A stretch of 39,353 bases of DNA, from positions 1 through 39,353 of the forward strand of contig DAICYJ010000053.1 of assembly GCA_027311705.1 (NCBI GenBank). The letters are read 5' to 3'. Below are positions 32,693 to 39,353 of this stretch, piece by piece. The position numbers and the translations under genes were made by a program. Below the pieces are notes generated by a model, which searched no databases, was not told where the DNA came from, and saw only the letters and a list, made by a program, of their open reading frames with translations. Position 1 is the stretch's first letter. Every line of letters starts with the position of its first letter. Source of the stretch: Novosphingobium sp. (lineage in GTDB: Bacteria; Pseudomonadota; Alphaproteobacteria; Sphingomonadales; Sphingomonadaceae).

Positions 32693-33892
32693 ATGTCCGA
32701 TCTTTTCAGCAAGTTCGACCCGCTGATCCAGCAGCGCCAGGCCCTGCTTGATACCGGCGTGACCGATCCGTTCGGGCTGGTGATGGAGCGCGTGATCTCG
32801 CCCACCGTGGCAGTATGCAGCGGCCGCGAAACGATCCTGCTCGGCACCTACAACTACATGGGCATGACCTTCGACCCCGATGTGATCGCGGCGGGGAAGC
32901 AGGCGCTCGACGACTTCGGCGCAGGCACCACCGGCAGCCGCGTTCTCAACGGAACCTACGCCGGGCACCGGGCGGTTGAGGAGGCGTTGAAGGATTTCTA
33001 CGCCATGGACCATGCCATGGTGTTTTCCACCGGATATCAGGCGAACCTGGGCATTATCAGCACGATTGCCGGCAAGGGCGACTACATCGTGCTCGACATC
33101 GACAGCCACGCCAGCATCTGGGACGGCTGCAAGATGGGCGATGCCGAAGTGGTGCCGTTCAAGCACAACGACATCGAGGCGATGGAAAAGCGCCTGAAAC
33201 GCATTCCCGAAGGCGCGGGCAAGCTGGTGGTGCTGGAAGGCGTCTATTCGATGCTGGGCGATATCGCCCCGCTGAAGGAAATGATCCGCGTCGCCAAGGA
33301 AAATGGCGCGATGGTGCTGGTCGATGAAGCGCATTCGATGGGTTTCATCGGGCCGAACGGGCGCGGCGTGGCGGAAGATCAGGGCTGCCTCGACGACGTG
33401 GACTTCGTGATCGGCACGTTTTCCAAGTCGGTCGGCACGGTAGGCGGTTTCTGCGTTTCCAACCATCCGAAGTTCGAGATCCTGCGGCTGGTCTGCCGGC
33501 CTTATGTGTTCACCGCCAGCCTGCCGCCGAGCGTGGTAGCGACCGCCGCGACATCGATCCGCAAGCTGATGCATGGCGAGGCAAAGCGCGCGCACTTATG
33601 GGAAAATTCGCGCACGCTGCACAAGGGCCTGCGCGATCTGGGCTTCAAGCTTGGCACGCCAGAGCCACAGAGCGCGATCATCGCGGTGATCATGCCCGAT
33701 CTGGAGCGCGGCGCTGGCATGTGGGAAGCGCTGCTGAACGAGGGGCTGTACGTGAACCTTGCGCGTCCGCCAGCGACCCCGGCAGGCATGACGCTGCTGC
33801 GCTGCTCGCTGTGCGCAGAACATTCGGCGGAGCAGGTGCAGACGATCATCGGAATGTTCGAACGCGCGGGCAAGGCTGTGGGTATCATCTGA
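32693..33892 (+). CDS. spt: Serine palmitoyltransferase
   Basis: A 399-residue PLP enzyme of the alpha-oxoamine synthase family: it condenses L-serine with palmitoyl thioester to 3-ketodihydrosphingosine, the first committed step of sphingolipids. It matches my memory of the Sphingomonas paucimobilis enzyme block by block: LLGTYNYMGMTFDPDVIAAG, DSHASIWDGC with His139 stacking on PLP, LVDEAHSMGF (PLP Asp/His) and GTFSKSVGTVGGF with Lys245 as the PLP lysine. Compared with S. paucimobilis it lacks about 20 N-terminal residues. The stop overlaps the SGNH gene start (TGATG). Confidence 0.96.
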   Translation: MSDLFSKFDPLIQQRQALLDTGVTDPFGLVMERVISPTVAVCSGRETILLGTYNYMGMTFDPDVIAAGKQALDDFGAGTTGSRVLNGTYAGHRAVEEALKDFYAMDHAMVFSTGYQANLGIISTIAGKGDYIVLDIDSHASIWDGCKMGDAEVVPFKHNDIEAMEKRLKRIPEGAGKLVVLEGVYSMLGDIAPLKEMIRVAKENGAMVLVDEAHSMGFIGPNGRGVAEDQGCLDDVDFVIGTFSKSVGTVGGFCVSNHPKFEILRLVCRPYVFTASLPPSVVATAATSIRKLMHGEAKRAHLWENSRTLHKGLRDLGFKLGTPEPQSAIIAVIMPDLERGAGMWEALLNEGLYVNLARPPATPAGMTLLRCSLCAEHSAEQVQTIIGMFERAGKAVGII

Positions 33893-34674
33893 TGAAGGCG
33901 GTGCGGGGTGTGTTGATCGCGGCGGGATTGCTCGCCGCGATGCCGGTGCATGCGCAAGGCGCGGCAACGATCACGTTGCCGGCTAACACCGCACCGGAGG
34001 GCATGGTGGAGCAGCCGTGCCCCGAAGGATCGGCGCGCCTACAACCGCAGGCCGACTGGGCCTGGCTTTGCAGGTATCAAGCGCAGAACCGGCTGCTGGG
34101 TAGCCGGCCGCGCGTGGTGTTTATCGGCGATTCGATCACCGAGTTCTGGCTGCCGAAATCGCCGGCACTGTTCGCGGGCGGCACCATTGACCGGGGGATC
34201 AGCGGGCAGACCAGCCCGCAAATCCTGTTGCGGTTCTATCAGGACGTGATCGCCCTGCGACCGCGCGTGGTTCACATCATGATCGGCACCAACGATCTTG
34301 CCGGTAACACCGGGCTGAACAGTCCTGAGGAATTTACCAACAACATCAAGGCAATGACTGATCTGGCGCAAGCCAACGGGATTGCCATGGCGATCGGATC
34401 GATCCCGCCGGCGACGCGATTTCCGTGGAAGCCGGCGCTGACACCGGCGGCGCAAATTGTAGTGCTCAATCGGTGGCTGGCGGATTTCGCAAAGGCACGC
34501 GGAGCGGTGTTCGCCGATTATTATGCGGTGCTGGCGGACGAGCAGGGTGCGATGAAGCCGGGGTTTTCGGGCGACGGGGTGCACCCCACGGCGGCCGGCT
34601 ATGCCGCGATGGAACCGGTGGCTCGCAAGGCCATTGCCGAGGCGCTGAGGCTGCCAGGCAAGCAGCGCCGATAG
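33892..34674 (+). CDS. Secreted SGNH/GDSL-family hydrolase
   Basis: A 260-residue protein with a cleavable signal peptide (MKAVRGVLIAAGLLAAMPVHAQG, cleavage after AQ/HA near residue 21-22). SGNH blocks are seen: FIGDSITEFW with nucleophile Ser81, GISGQTSPQI (block II Gly), MIGTNDLAGN (block III Asn) and DGVHPTAAGY (Asp/His of block V). Such enzymes are esterases, acetyl-esterases or lipases. Because the ATG sits inside the spt stop it is co-translated with spt, which hints at a role in trimming or remodelling an envelope lipid or glycan; the substrate is not known. Confidence 0.9.
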   Translation: MKAVRGVLIAAGLLAAMPVHAQGAATITLPANTAPEGMVEQPCPEGSARLQPQADWAWLCRYQAQNRLLGSRPRVVFIGDSITEFWLPKSPALFAGGTIDRGISGQTSPQILLRFYQDVIALRPRVVHIMIGTNDLAGNTGLNSPEEFTNNIKAMTDLAQANGIAMAIGSIPPATRFPWKPALTPAAQIVVLNRWLADFAKARGAVFADYYAVLADEQGAMKPGFSGDGVHPTAAGYAAMEPVARKAIAEALRLPGKQRR

Positions 34675-34706
34675 GCATTTGATGGTTCTGTACTCAACAA
34701 GCGCGG

Positions 34707-34732
34707 CCCTTCGACAAGCTTCGGGTGGACGG
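34707..34732 (+). repeat. Intergenic repeat fragment, family C (CCCTTCGACAAGCTTCGGG)
   Basis: A 26-base segment CCCTTCGACAAGCT...GGTGGACGG resembles the CCTTCGACAAGCTCAGGG-type repeat that is widespread between genes of sphingomonads and relatives (from general knowledge). Only one copy is in the window. Confidence 0.45.
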
Positions 34733-34765
34733 ATTTCGTTTGCCGGCTTTTAGGAAATTCCCCCC

Positions 34766-35038
34766 TTAGTTCAGCGTGATAATGCCATTTACCGCGCGGT
34801 ATTCCTGTGGGCCGATGAGGCGGTTATGCGCCACGCGGATTGAGTGGAGCGCGGCTTCGATTTCGCGGCGCCAGTGATCGAGGAAGCGTTCGAGGCGGGG
34901 GAAACGCGGGGCCAGATCATATTGCTGAAAAGCGAACATCTGCAGCAGGCTGGGATGATCGGGCAGGTAATAGTGGATCTGGATCGTGGTGAGGCCGTAG
35001 CCTTCGATCTGCCGCGTGAAATCGACATCTGCCGCCAT
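34766..35038 (-). CDS. Usg-like family protein
   Basis: A 90-residue protein beginning MAADVDFTRQIEGYGLTTIQI and containing YYLPDHPSLLQMFAFQQYDLAPRFPRLERFLDHW, the pattern of the short Usg family of alphaproteobacteria. The name comes from a gene upstream of trpF; the function is unknown, and here no trp gene is adjacent. The start ATG 35038 has GGAGGG about 8 bases upstream (around 35044-35049). It is read leftward, separated by 142 bases from the DedA-like gene. Confidence 0.82.
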   Translation of the reverse strand: MAADVDFTRQIEGYGLTTIQIHYYLPDHPSLLQMFAFQQYDLAPRFPRLERFLDHWRREIEAALHSIRVAHNRLIGPQEYRAVNGIITLN

Positions 35039-35061
35039 TCGCTTCCCTCCTATCAGATGAG

Positions 35062-35092
35062 GAGGCCTGGCCGGGCGAAACGGTCAGGCCTC
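35062..35092. other. Hairpin between the DedA-like gene and usg
   Basis: GAGGCCTGGCCG and CGGTCAGGCCTC are 12-base arms with one mismatch and a 7-base loop, placed 24 bases upstream of usg. It has no T-run in either direction, so it may be an attenuator, RNA-stability element or weak terminator. Confidence 0.4.
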
Positions 35093-35180
35093 GAAAAACC
35101 TGAAGTTGACTCGCCAAGGATCGCACAAACCAGATTGGCGTCAAGAGCGGGCAGTCACCCTTGTTTGGGAAAGGAATTCT

Positions 35181-35819
35181 TCAGGAAGCGGCGAGGGTGG
35201 CGTGGGCGCACTTTTCCTGGGCAGCCTTGTTCCCGCCACCGCCAAGCATGGTCGCCGCGACGAAGCCGGCAATAACGAGCACGACGAAGCCGACAGTGAC
35301 AAGGCCAAGATACTTGTCGATGAAGCGCTTGATCGGTGCACCGAACAGGCGGAACAGCACGCCGACGACCATGAAGCTGATCGAGCGGGAAACCAGACTG
35401 GCGAGAATAAACGGCACCAGCGGCATCGAAATGAAGCCGGCGGTGATCGTCAGCAGCTTGAACGGGATAGGCGTGGCACCCTTGATGACGATGATCTCGA
35501 CCCCGTATTCGCGCAGATAGCAGGCGGCGCGGGGGAAGCTTTCGGTCAGGTGCAGGGCCGCAAGGAGCTGCGTGCCGACGCTATCGTACAGGAAGTGACC
35601 GATCGCATAGCCGAGCATACCGCCCAGAACCGAGGCAATGGTGGCGATGGCAGCGAAACGCACGGCCTTTTTTGGGTCGGCAAGGCACATCAGGCCCAGC
35701 AGCGGATGCGGCGGGACCGGGAAGAAGCTGGCCTCCATGAAGGCGAACAGCGCCAGCCACCATTCGGCCTGCGGGTGGGCGGCCTTGGCCATCGTCCAGT
35801 TGTAGAGGCGGCGAAGCAT
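35181..35819 (-). CDS. DedA/YqaA-type (VTT-domain) membrane protein
   Basis: A 212-residue integral membrane protein. It has MEASFFPVPPHPLLGLMCLA near residue 28, the conserved E...F.P.P block of the DedA/SNARE-associated family, then LGGMLGYAIGHFLYDSVG, YLREYGVEIIVIKGATPIPF (the second re-entrant motif) and four or five membrane helices. DedA-family proteins are thought to move lipid carriers or phospholipids across the membrane; the YqaA subgroup has no proven substrate. The start ATG 35819 opens with MLRRLYNWTM, the usual YqaA-like start. Confidence 0.9.
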   Translation of the reverse strand: MLRRLYNWTMAKAAHPQAEWWLALFAFMEASFFPVPPHPLLGLMCLADPKKAVRFAAIATIASVLGGMLGYAIGHFLYDSVGTQLLAALHLTESFPRAACYLREYGVEIIVIKGATPIPFKLLTITAGFISMPLVPFILASLVSRSISFMVVGVLFRLFGAPIKRFIDKYLGLVTVGFVVLVIAGFVAATMLGGGGNKAAQEKCAHATLAAS

Positions 35820-35914
35820 CGGTCGGTCAACTCGCTTGGTTGCACTGCGGCATTAGGCGAGCCGGCGGGAAAGCGCCAGTCGATGCACGAACTAACCTGA
35901 TTGGTACATTTTTC

Positions 35915-35943
35915 TTGACATCGTGACGCTGTTTCAGTACAAA
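35915..35943 (+). promoter_or_regulatory. Sigma70-like promoter before the GTA-type genes
   Basis: TTGACA (35915-35920), a 17-base spacer and TACAAA (35938-35943), about 83 bases upstream of terS. It is the best-formed promoter I found in the window. Confidence 0.6.
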
Positions 35944-36026
35944 ACATGAACATCGCAAAGGATCGAGTCGCTGCCCCCACCGGCGGCTCTGCTCCCTGCC
36001 CCGGTCATTGAAAGCGAGGATGGTGC

Positions 36027-36530
36027 ATGGTCGAACCGAAACGACCTGCGTCCGGCAAGGTCCGGACGAAGATCGGTGCTGCGCTTGTGCAGGGCGAAGA
36101 CAAGAGCAACCGCCATTGGCGCACAATCTTCCTTGCCGAACTGGCCGAGACATCGAACGTAACTGCCGCATCCGCCGCCGCCGGGGTCCACCCCAGCCGC
36201 CCCTACAAGGTGAAGCGCATGGAACCGGGCTTTGCCCGCGAATGGTACGGCGCGCTGCTGGAAGGATACGAGCACCTGGAGATGGAATTGCTGCACCGCT
36301 TGCGGTTTGGCGATCCCAAGGAAACAGACCGGAAATTCGACAACGCCAATGCCATGCGCCAGCTGGCGACGCACCGCGATTCGGTAGCCCGCGAACGGGC
36401 GATCCGCGACAACGAGGACGTTGGCGCGATCAAGGCTTCGATCGAGGCCAAGCTGTGTGGGCTGCGCGAGAAGATCCTGGCGCGCCGGGCGGGCACCGAT
36501 GGCTTTGTCTCGGTGCAGGATAATGGTTGA
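36027..36530 (+). CDS. Small terminase-like protein of a gene transfer agent (gp1-like)
   Basis: A 167-residue protein. The central FLAELAETSNVTAASAAAGVHPSRPYKVKR looks like a DNA-binding helix-turn-helix followed by the EPGFAREWYGALLEGYEHLE block typical of GTA gp1/small terminase homologues. Downstream are terL and portal in the RcGTA order. GTA particles package random pieces of host DNA and inject them into relatives. The start has GCGAGGA six bases upstream. The stop overlaps terL by 8 bases. Confidence 0.8.
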   Translation: MVEPKRPASGKVRTKIGAALVQGEDKSNRHWRTIFLAELAETSNVTAASAAAGVHPSRPYKVKRMEPGFAREWYGALLEGYEHLEMELLHRLRFGDPKETDRKFDNANAMRQLATHRDSVARERAIRDNEDVGAIKASIEAKLCGLREKILARRAGTDGFVSVQDNG

Positions 36531-37857
36531 AATTGCCCCGGATACCGAGGCGTTGGCCTGGATCGCCGAGGCGACCGAAAGCGATTTGGCGGACTTTGTC
36601 GACAAGATGGGCGAGGAAGAGGCGCAACTGTGGCGCTGGCTGTGGCTGACCGAAGCAAGGACATCGCAAATGGCCCCGGACGGCGACTGGCGACTGTGGC
36701 TGGTGATGGCCGGACGCGGGTTCGGCAAAACACGCGCAGGTGCCGAATGGGTTCGTGCGGTGGCGGAGGCCGATCCTGATGCGCGGATCGCGCTGGTGGC
36801 GGCTTCGCTGCACGAGGCGCGCAGCGTGATGGTGGAAGGCGAAAGCGGCCTGATGGCCGTGTGCCCTCCCCGCCATCGACCACGGTATGAGCCTTCGCTG
36901 CGGCGCATCGTGTGGCCCAACGGCGCGCAGGCGCTGCTCTATTCGGCAGCAGAGCCCGAAGCCTTGCGTGGCCCGCAACATAGCCATGCCTGGTGCGACG
37001 AGATAGCCAAGTGGGACGACGTCAACGGGCAGGCCCATCGTTCATGGGACAACCTGCTGCTGGGCCTGCGAATGGGCGACCGGCCGCGTGTGGTCGCCAC
37101 GACGACGCCGCGCGCCGTGCCGCTGGTGCGGCGGTTGCTGGACCAGAGCGACGACGTGATCGTGACGCGTGGCAGCACGCGGGACAATATCGCCAACCTG
37201 CCCAGCCGGTTCATCGCCGACGTGGAGCGCGAGTTTGCAGGCACTTTGCTGGGTCGGCAGGAACTGGATGGCGAATTGATCGAGGACCTGCCCGGCGCGC
37301 TGTGGACGCGGGGCCTGCTGGAACGCTGCCGCGAAGCGGCTGCCCCGGCAATGACACGGGTGGTGGTGGGAGTAGATCCTCCGGCGAGCGCGCATGGCGA
37401 TGCCTGCGGGATTATAGTCTGCGGGATCGGAGAAGATGGAATCGCACGGGTTCTGGCTGATACGTCTGTCGAGAAAGCCAGCCCGGAGCGATGGGCCCGC
37501 GCCGTTGCGGACGCCGCGCAAGCCTGGTCTGCGGACCGGGTGGTGGCCGAGGCGAACCAGGGTGGAGCAATGGTGGAAGCGGTGCTGCGCGCCGCAAACG
37601 CCGTGCTGCCCCTGCGCCTTGTTCACGCAAGCCGCGGCAAGACGGCGCGGGCCGAACCGGTGGCGGCTTTGTATGAAGCCGGCCGGGTGCGGCACAGCGG
37701 GCTTTTTGCCCGGCTGGAAGACGAGCTTTGCGGGTTCCTGCCCGGCGGCACCTACCAGGGGCCGGGCAGGAGTCCCGACCGGGCGGACGCCTGCGTTTGG
37801 GCGCTGACCGACCTGATGCTGGGCCGCGTGGGCGAGCCACGGATCTGGTTCGACTGA
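36523..37857 (+). CDS. Terminase large subunit, DNA-packaging ATPase/nuclease (GTA gp2-like)
   Basis: A 444-residue packaging motor protein. Walker A is in MAGRGFGKTRAGAEWV (about residues 62-77), Walker B is AWCDEIAKW, and ATTTPR is the coupling motif. The RuvC-like nuclease half starts VVVGVDPPASAHGDACGI with the metal Asp, and later acidic residues are in VVAEANQGGAMVE and SPDRADACVWAL. This pattern matches alphaproteobacterial GTA/prophage TerL. The start ATG 36523 is used, as the longer frame lies within terS. Confidence 0.92.
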   Translation: MVEIAPDTEALAWIAEATESDLADFVDKMGEEEAQLWRWLWLTEARTSQMAPDGDWRLWLVMAGRGFGKTRAGAEWVRAVAEADPDARIALVAASLHEARSVMVEGESGLMAVCPPRHRPRYEPSLRRIVWPNGAQALLYSAAEPEALRGPQHSHAWCDEIAKWDDVNGQAHRSWDNLLLGLRMGDRPRVVATTTPRAVPLVRRLLDQSDDVIVTRGSTRDNIANLPSRFIADVEREFAGTLLGRQELDGELIEDLPGALWTRGLLERCREAAAPAMTRVVVGVDPPASAHGDACGIIVCGIGEDGIARVLADTSVEKASPERWARAVADAAQAWSADRVVAEANQGGAMVEAVLRAANAVLPLRLVHASRGKTARAEPVAALYEAGRVRHSGLFARLEDELCGFLPGGTYQGPGRSPDRADACVWALTDLMLGRVGEPRIWFD

Positions 37858-37923
37858 GATTGCGGGGGTGGTGACCGGCGTGGCCCACCCCCGATCAGAA
37901 GCACGAAAGCCACCCCAACCCCT

Positions 37924-37937
37924 CTCCCCAGTGGGAG
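37924..37937. repeat. Degenerate family A-like palindrome inside the GTA cluster
   Basis: CTCCC-CAGT-GGGAG is preceded by CACCCCAACCCCT and followed by GAG, recalling the C-rich/G-rich hairpin of family A. It lies in the 133-bp gap between terL and portal, while the flanking GTA genes otherwise overlap. Confidence 0.5.
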
Positions 37938-37990
37938 GAGTGATGAACGCCCCTCCGGGGTTCTCCGATCATTTTTCGGAAAGGCACGAC

Positions 37991-39157
37991 ATGTCATTTT
38001 TGCAGAGCCTGGCCTCCGCCTTCAAGGGCGAGGCGGTGACCCCGCGCGCGCCCTTGGGACGCAGTTTCATTTCGCCGTGGGCCGAAGCCTTCGACTGGCG
38101 CGGCGGCGATGCGCGGGGGCCGTTGAATTACCCTCTGGCGATCCGTGAAGCCTATCTGAAGAACCCGGTGGCGCAGCGTGCGGTGCGGCTGGTGGCCGAA
38201 AGCATCGGCGGCGCGCCGGTGGCTGCTTCCGACCCTGTGCTGGGCAAGCTGGTGAGCGCGACGAGCGCCGGGCAAGGCCTGCTGGAAACGCTGGCGAGCC
38301 AGCTGCTGCTGCATGGCAATGGATACGTGCAGGTTCTGCGCGATGCCGAGGGCGAGGTTGCCGAGCTTTACGCCCTGCGGCCCGACCGCGTGTCCATCGT
38401 ACCCGACGCCGGCGGGTGGCCCACTGCGTTCCAGTACAAGGTGGGCGAGCGGGCGATGGTGCTCGACGCGGTGGACGAATGGGGCCGCGCCAACGTGATC
38501 CACATTCGCGCGTTCCATCCTTCCGACGACCATTACGGTGCCGGCTGCCTGGAAGCGGCCGACGAGGCGGTGGCCATCCACAATTCGGCGGCGCGCTGGA
38601 ATCGGGCATTGCTCGACAATGCGGCGCGTCCTTCCGGGGCACTGGTTTACGATCCGGGCGATCCGGGCGCTGCGCTGAGCGCGGAGCAGTTCGAGCGGAT
38701 CAAGGCCGAGCTTGCTGCCGCCTATTCCGGGCAGGTCAACGCCGGGCGGCCGATGCTGCTGGAAGGCGGGCTGAAGTGGCAGAACATGTCGCTGACCCCG
38801 GCGGACATGGACTTTGCCACGCTGAAAGCGGCGGCCGCGCGCGACATTGCGCTCGCGTTTGGCGTGCCGCCGATGCTGATGGGCCTGCCGGGCGACAACA
38901 CTTATGCCAACTATCGCGAGGCCAACCGCGCGCTGTGGCGGCTGACGCTGCTGCCGCTGGCCGGCAAGATCCTGTCGGCGTTGACGCAGGGACTCGACGC
39001 TTGGTTCCCCGATGCGACGCTGACCGTTGATCTGGATCGCGTGACCGCGCTGGCAGAAGACCGGCAGCAGTTGTGGTCGCAAGTTTCGGCCGCCGATTTC
39101 CTTTCCAACGACGAGAAACGGCAAATGCTGGGCATCGCTGCGGAGGCGGCACGATGA
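37991..39157 (+). CDS. Phage portal protein (HK97-type, GTA gp3-like)
   Basis: A 388-residue portal protein forming the ring through which DNA enters the head. It has AIREAYLKNPVAQRAVRLVAESIGG, LETLASQLLLHGNGYVQVLRD, and the C-terminal ARDIALAFGVPPMLMGLPGD followed by NTYANYREANRALWRLTLLPL, all standard for the HK97/GTA portal family. The start ATG 37991 has GGAAAGG 7 bases upstream (37978-37984); the open frame extends 41 codons upstream through a repeat, which is rejected. The stop overlaps the next start (ATGA). Confidence 0.94.
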   Translation: MSFLQSLASAFKGEAVTPRAPLGRSFISPWAEAFDWRGGDARGPLNYPLAIREAYLKNPVAQRAVRLVAESIGGAPVAASDPVLGKLVSATSAGQGLLETLASQLLLHGNGYVQVLRDAEGEVAELYALRPDRVSIVPDAGGWPTAFQYKVGERAMVLDAVDEWGRANVIHIRAFHPSDDHYGAGCLEAADEAVAIHNSAARWNRALLDNAARPSGALVYDPGDPGAALSAEQFERIKAELAAAYSGQVNAGRPMLLEGGLKWQNMSLTPADMDFATLKAAAARDIALAFGVPPMLMGLPGDNTYANYREANRALWRLTLLPLAGKILSALTQGLDAWFPDATLTVDLDRVTALAEDRQQLWSQVSAADFLSNDEKRQMLGIAAEAAR

Positions 39158-39353
39158 AGCGCGAGGACATGCTGGCGCGGCTGCTGGCGCAGGCCGGGAC
39201 CGAGGGTTCCGAGATGATCACGCTGCGCGCGATCGTGGAAGAGGCAAGCGATCTTGGCGCGGTGCGCGTGCTGGAACGCATGGGCCTGGCCGACGAGGGC
39301 GCGCACGAAGACCTGGCCGAATTGCGCGAACTGCTGCGAGCCTGGCGCGATGC
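39154..39353 (+). CDS. DUF6127-like protein, GTA-associated, 3' truncated by the window
   Basis: The first 66 codons, beginning MKREDMLARLLAQAGTEGSE, then MITLRAIVEEASDLGAVRVL and ERMGLADEGAHEDLAELRELLRAWRDA. This resembles the short DUF6127 proteins found between portal and protease genes in sphingomonad GTA clusters, which I recall only from general knowledge; the full protein is expected to be about 95-100 residues with a membrane segment at the C-terminus, not visible here. The overlap with the portal stop (ATGA) argues for co-translation. Confidence 0.75.
   Translation, partial: MKREDMLARLLAQAGTEGSEMITLRAIVEEASDLGAVRVLERMGLADEGAHEDLAELRELLRAWRD

Noticed and set aside
1-39353. CRISPR arrays, tRNA or rRNA genes
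   Set aside because: No regular direct-repeat/spacer pattern and no cloverleaf or rRNA-like segment was found by eye; a covariance-model search would be needed to be certain about small RNAs.

Overview
The window is a GC-rich, gene-dense stretch of alphaproteobacterial chromosome. It most likely comes from a Sphingomonadaceae member (Novosphingobium/Sphingomonas type). The best taxonomic markers are a dedicated acyl carrier protein plus soluble serine palmitoyltransferase pair (sphingolipid synthesis, 32.4-33.9 kb), a DivK-type cell-cycle response regulator, the secB / Tim44-like / mltA / smr neighbourhood, an rpmH-rnpA-yidD-yidC-engB cluster, and the first genes of an RcGTA-like gene transfer agent at the right end. 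This placement rests on reading protein motifs and gene order; no database search was possible.

Layout: 0-3.4 kb holds the end of a probable ubiB, an OafA-type membrane acyltransferase, a small membrane protein on the other strand, then coaBC and dut (CoA synthesis and dUTP removal). 3.4-7.9 kb reads leftward: a small membrane ORF, a Gly/Tyr/Trp-rich DUF4136 lipoprotein, trpS, murJ and secB. 8.1-10.6 kb reads rightward: a Tim44-like protein, mltA and smr. After a palindrome-rich intergenic stretch and an unrecognised small gene, 11.4-17.4 kb is a long leftward block: dapE, a glutathione S-transferase-like gene, a short-chain dehydrogenase, engB, yidC, yidD, rnpA and rpmH. A CHASE3/HWE sensor kinase (rightward) meets a CDC48-like double AAA+ ATPase (leftward) at 18.9 kb. 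21.7-25.3 kb has a lipoprotein, a second acyltransferase, a universal stress protein and a LysR regulator divergent from the CoA-transferase pair scoAB (25.4-26.8 kb). A second GST-like gene and a short GIY-YIG gene follow; the latter sits between two inverted copies of a palindromic repeat.

28.0-31.35 kb is a very tight leftward operon (DUF3572-like, HAD phosphatase, RidA-like, GDPD, FemAB-like acyltransferase) in which every junction overlaps. divK, a stand-alone Pycsar-effector-like membrane protein, acp-spt and a secreted SGNH hydrolase come next, then a Usg-like gene and a DedA/YqaA membrane protein. A good sigma70-like promoter at 35.9 kb precedes terS, terL, portal and a DUF6127-like gene that runs off the end.

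The most unusual signals are: (i) the 397-bp unit made of a GIY-YIG ORF bracketed by 31-bp imperfect inverted repeats; (ii) an intergenic-type palindrome inserted in frame inside smr, with relatives elsewhere, including inside the GTA cluster; (iii) a Pycsar-effector-like membrane protein with no nucleotide cyclase in the window, between divK and the sphingolipid genes. No rRNA, tRNA, CRISPR array or complete insertion sequence was seen.
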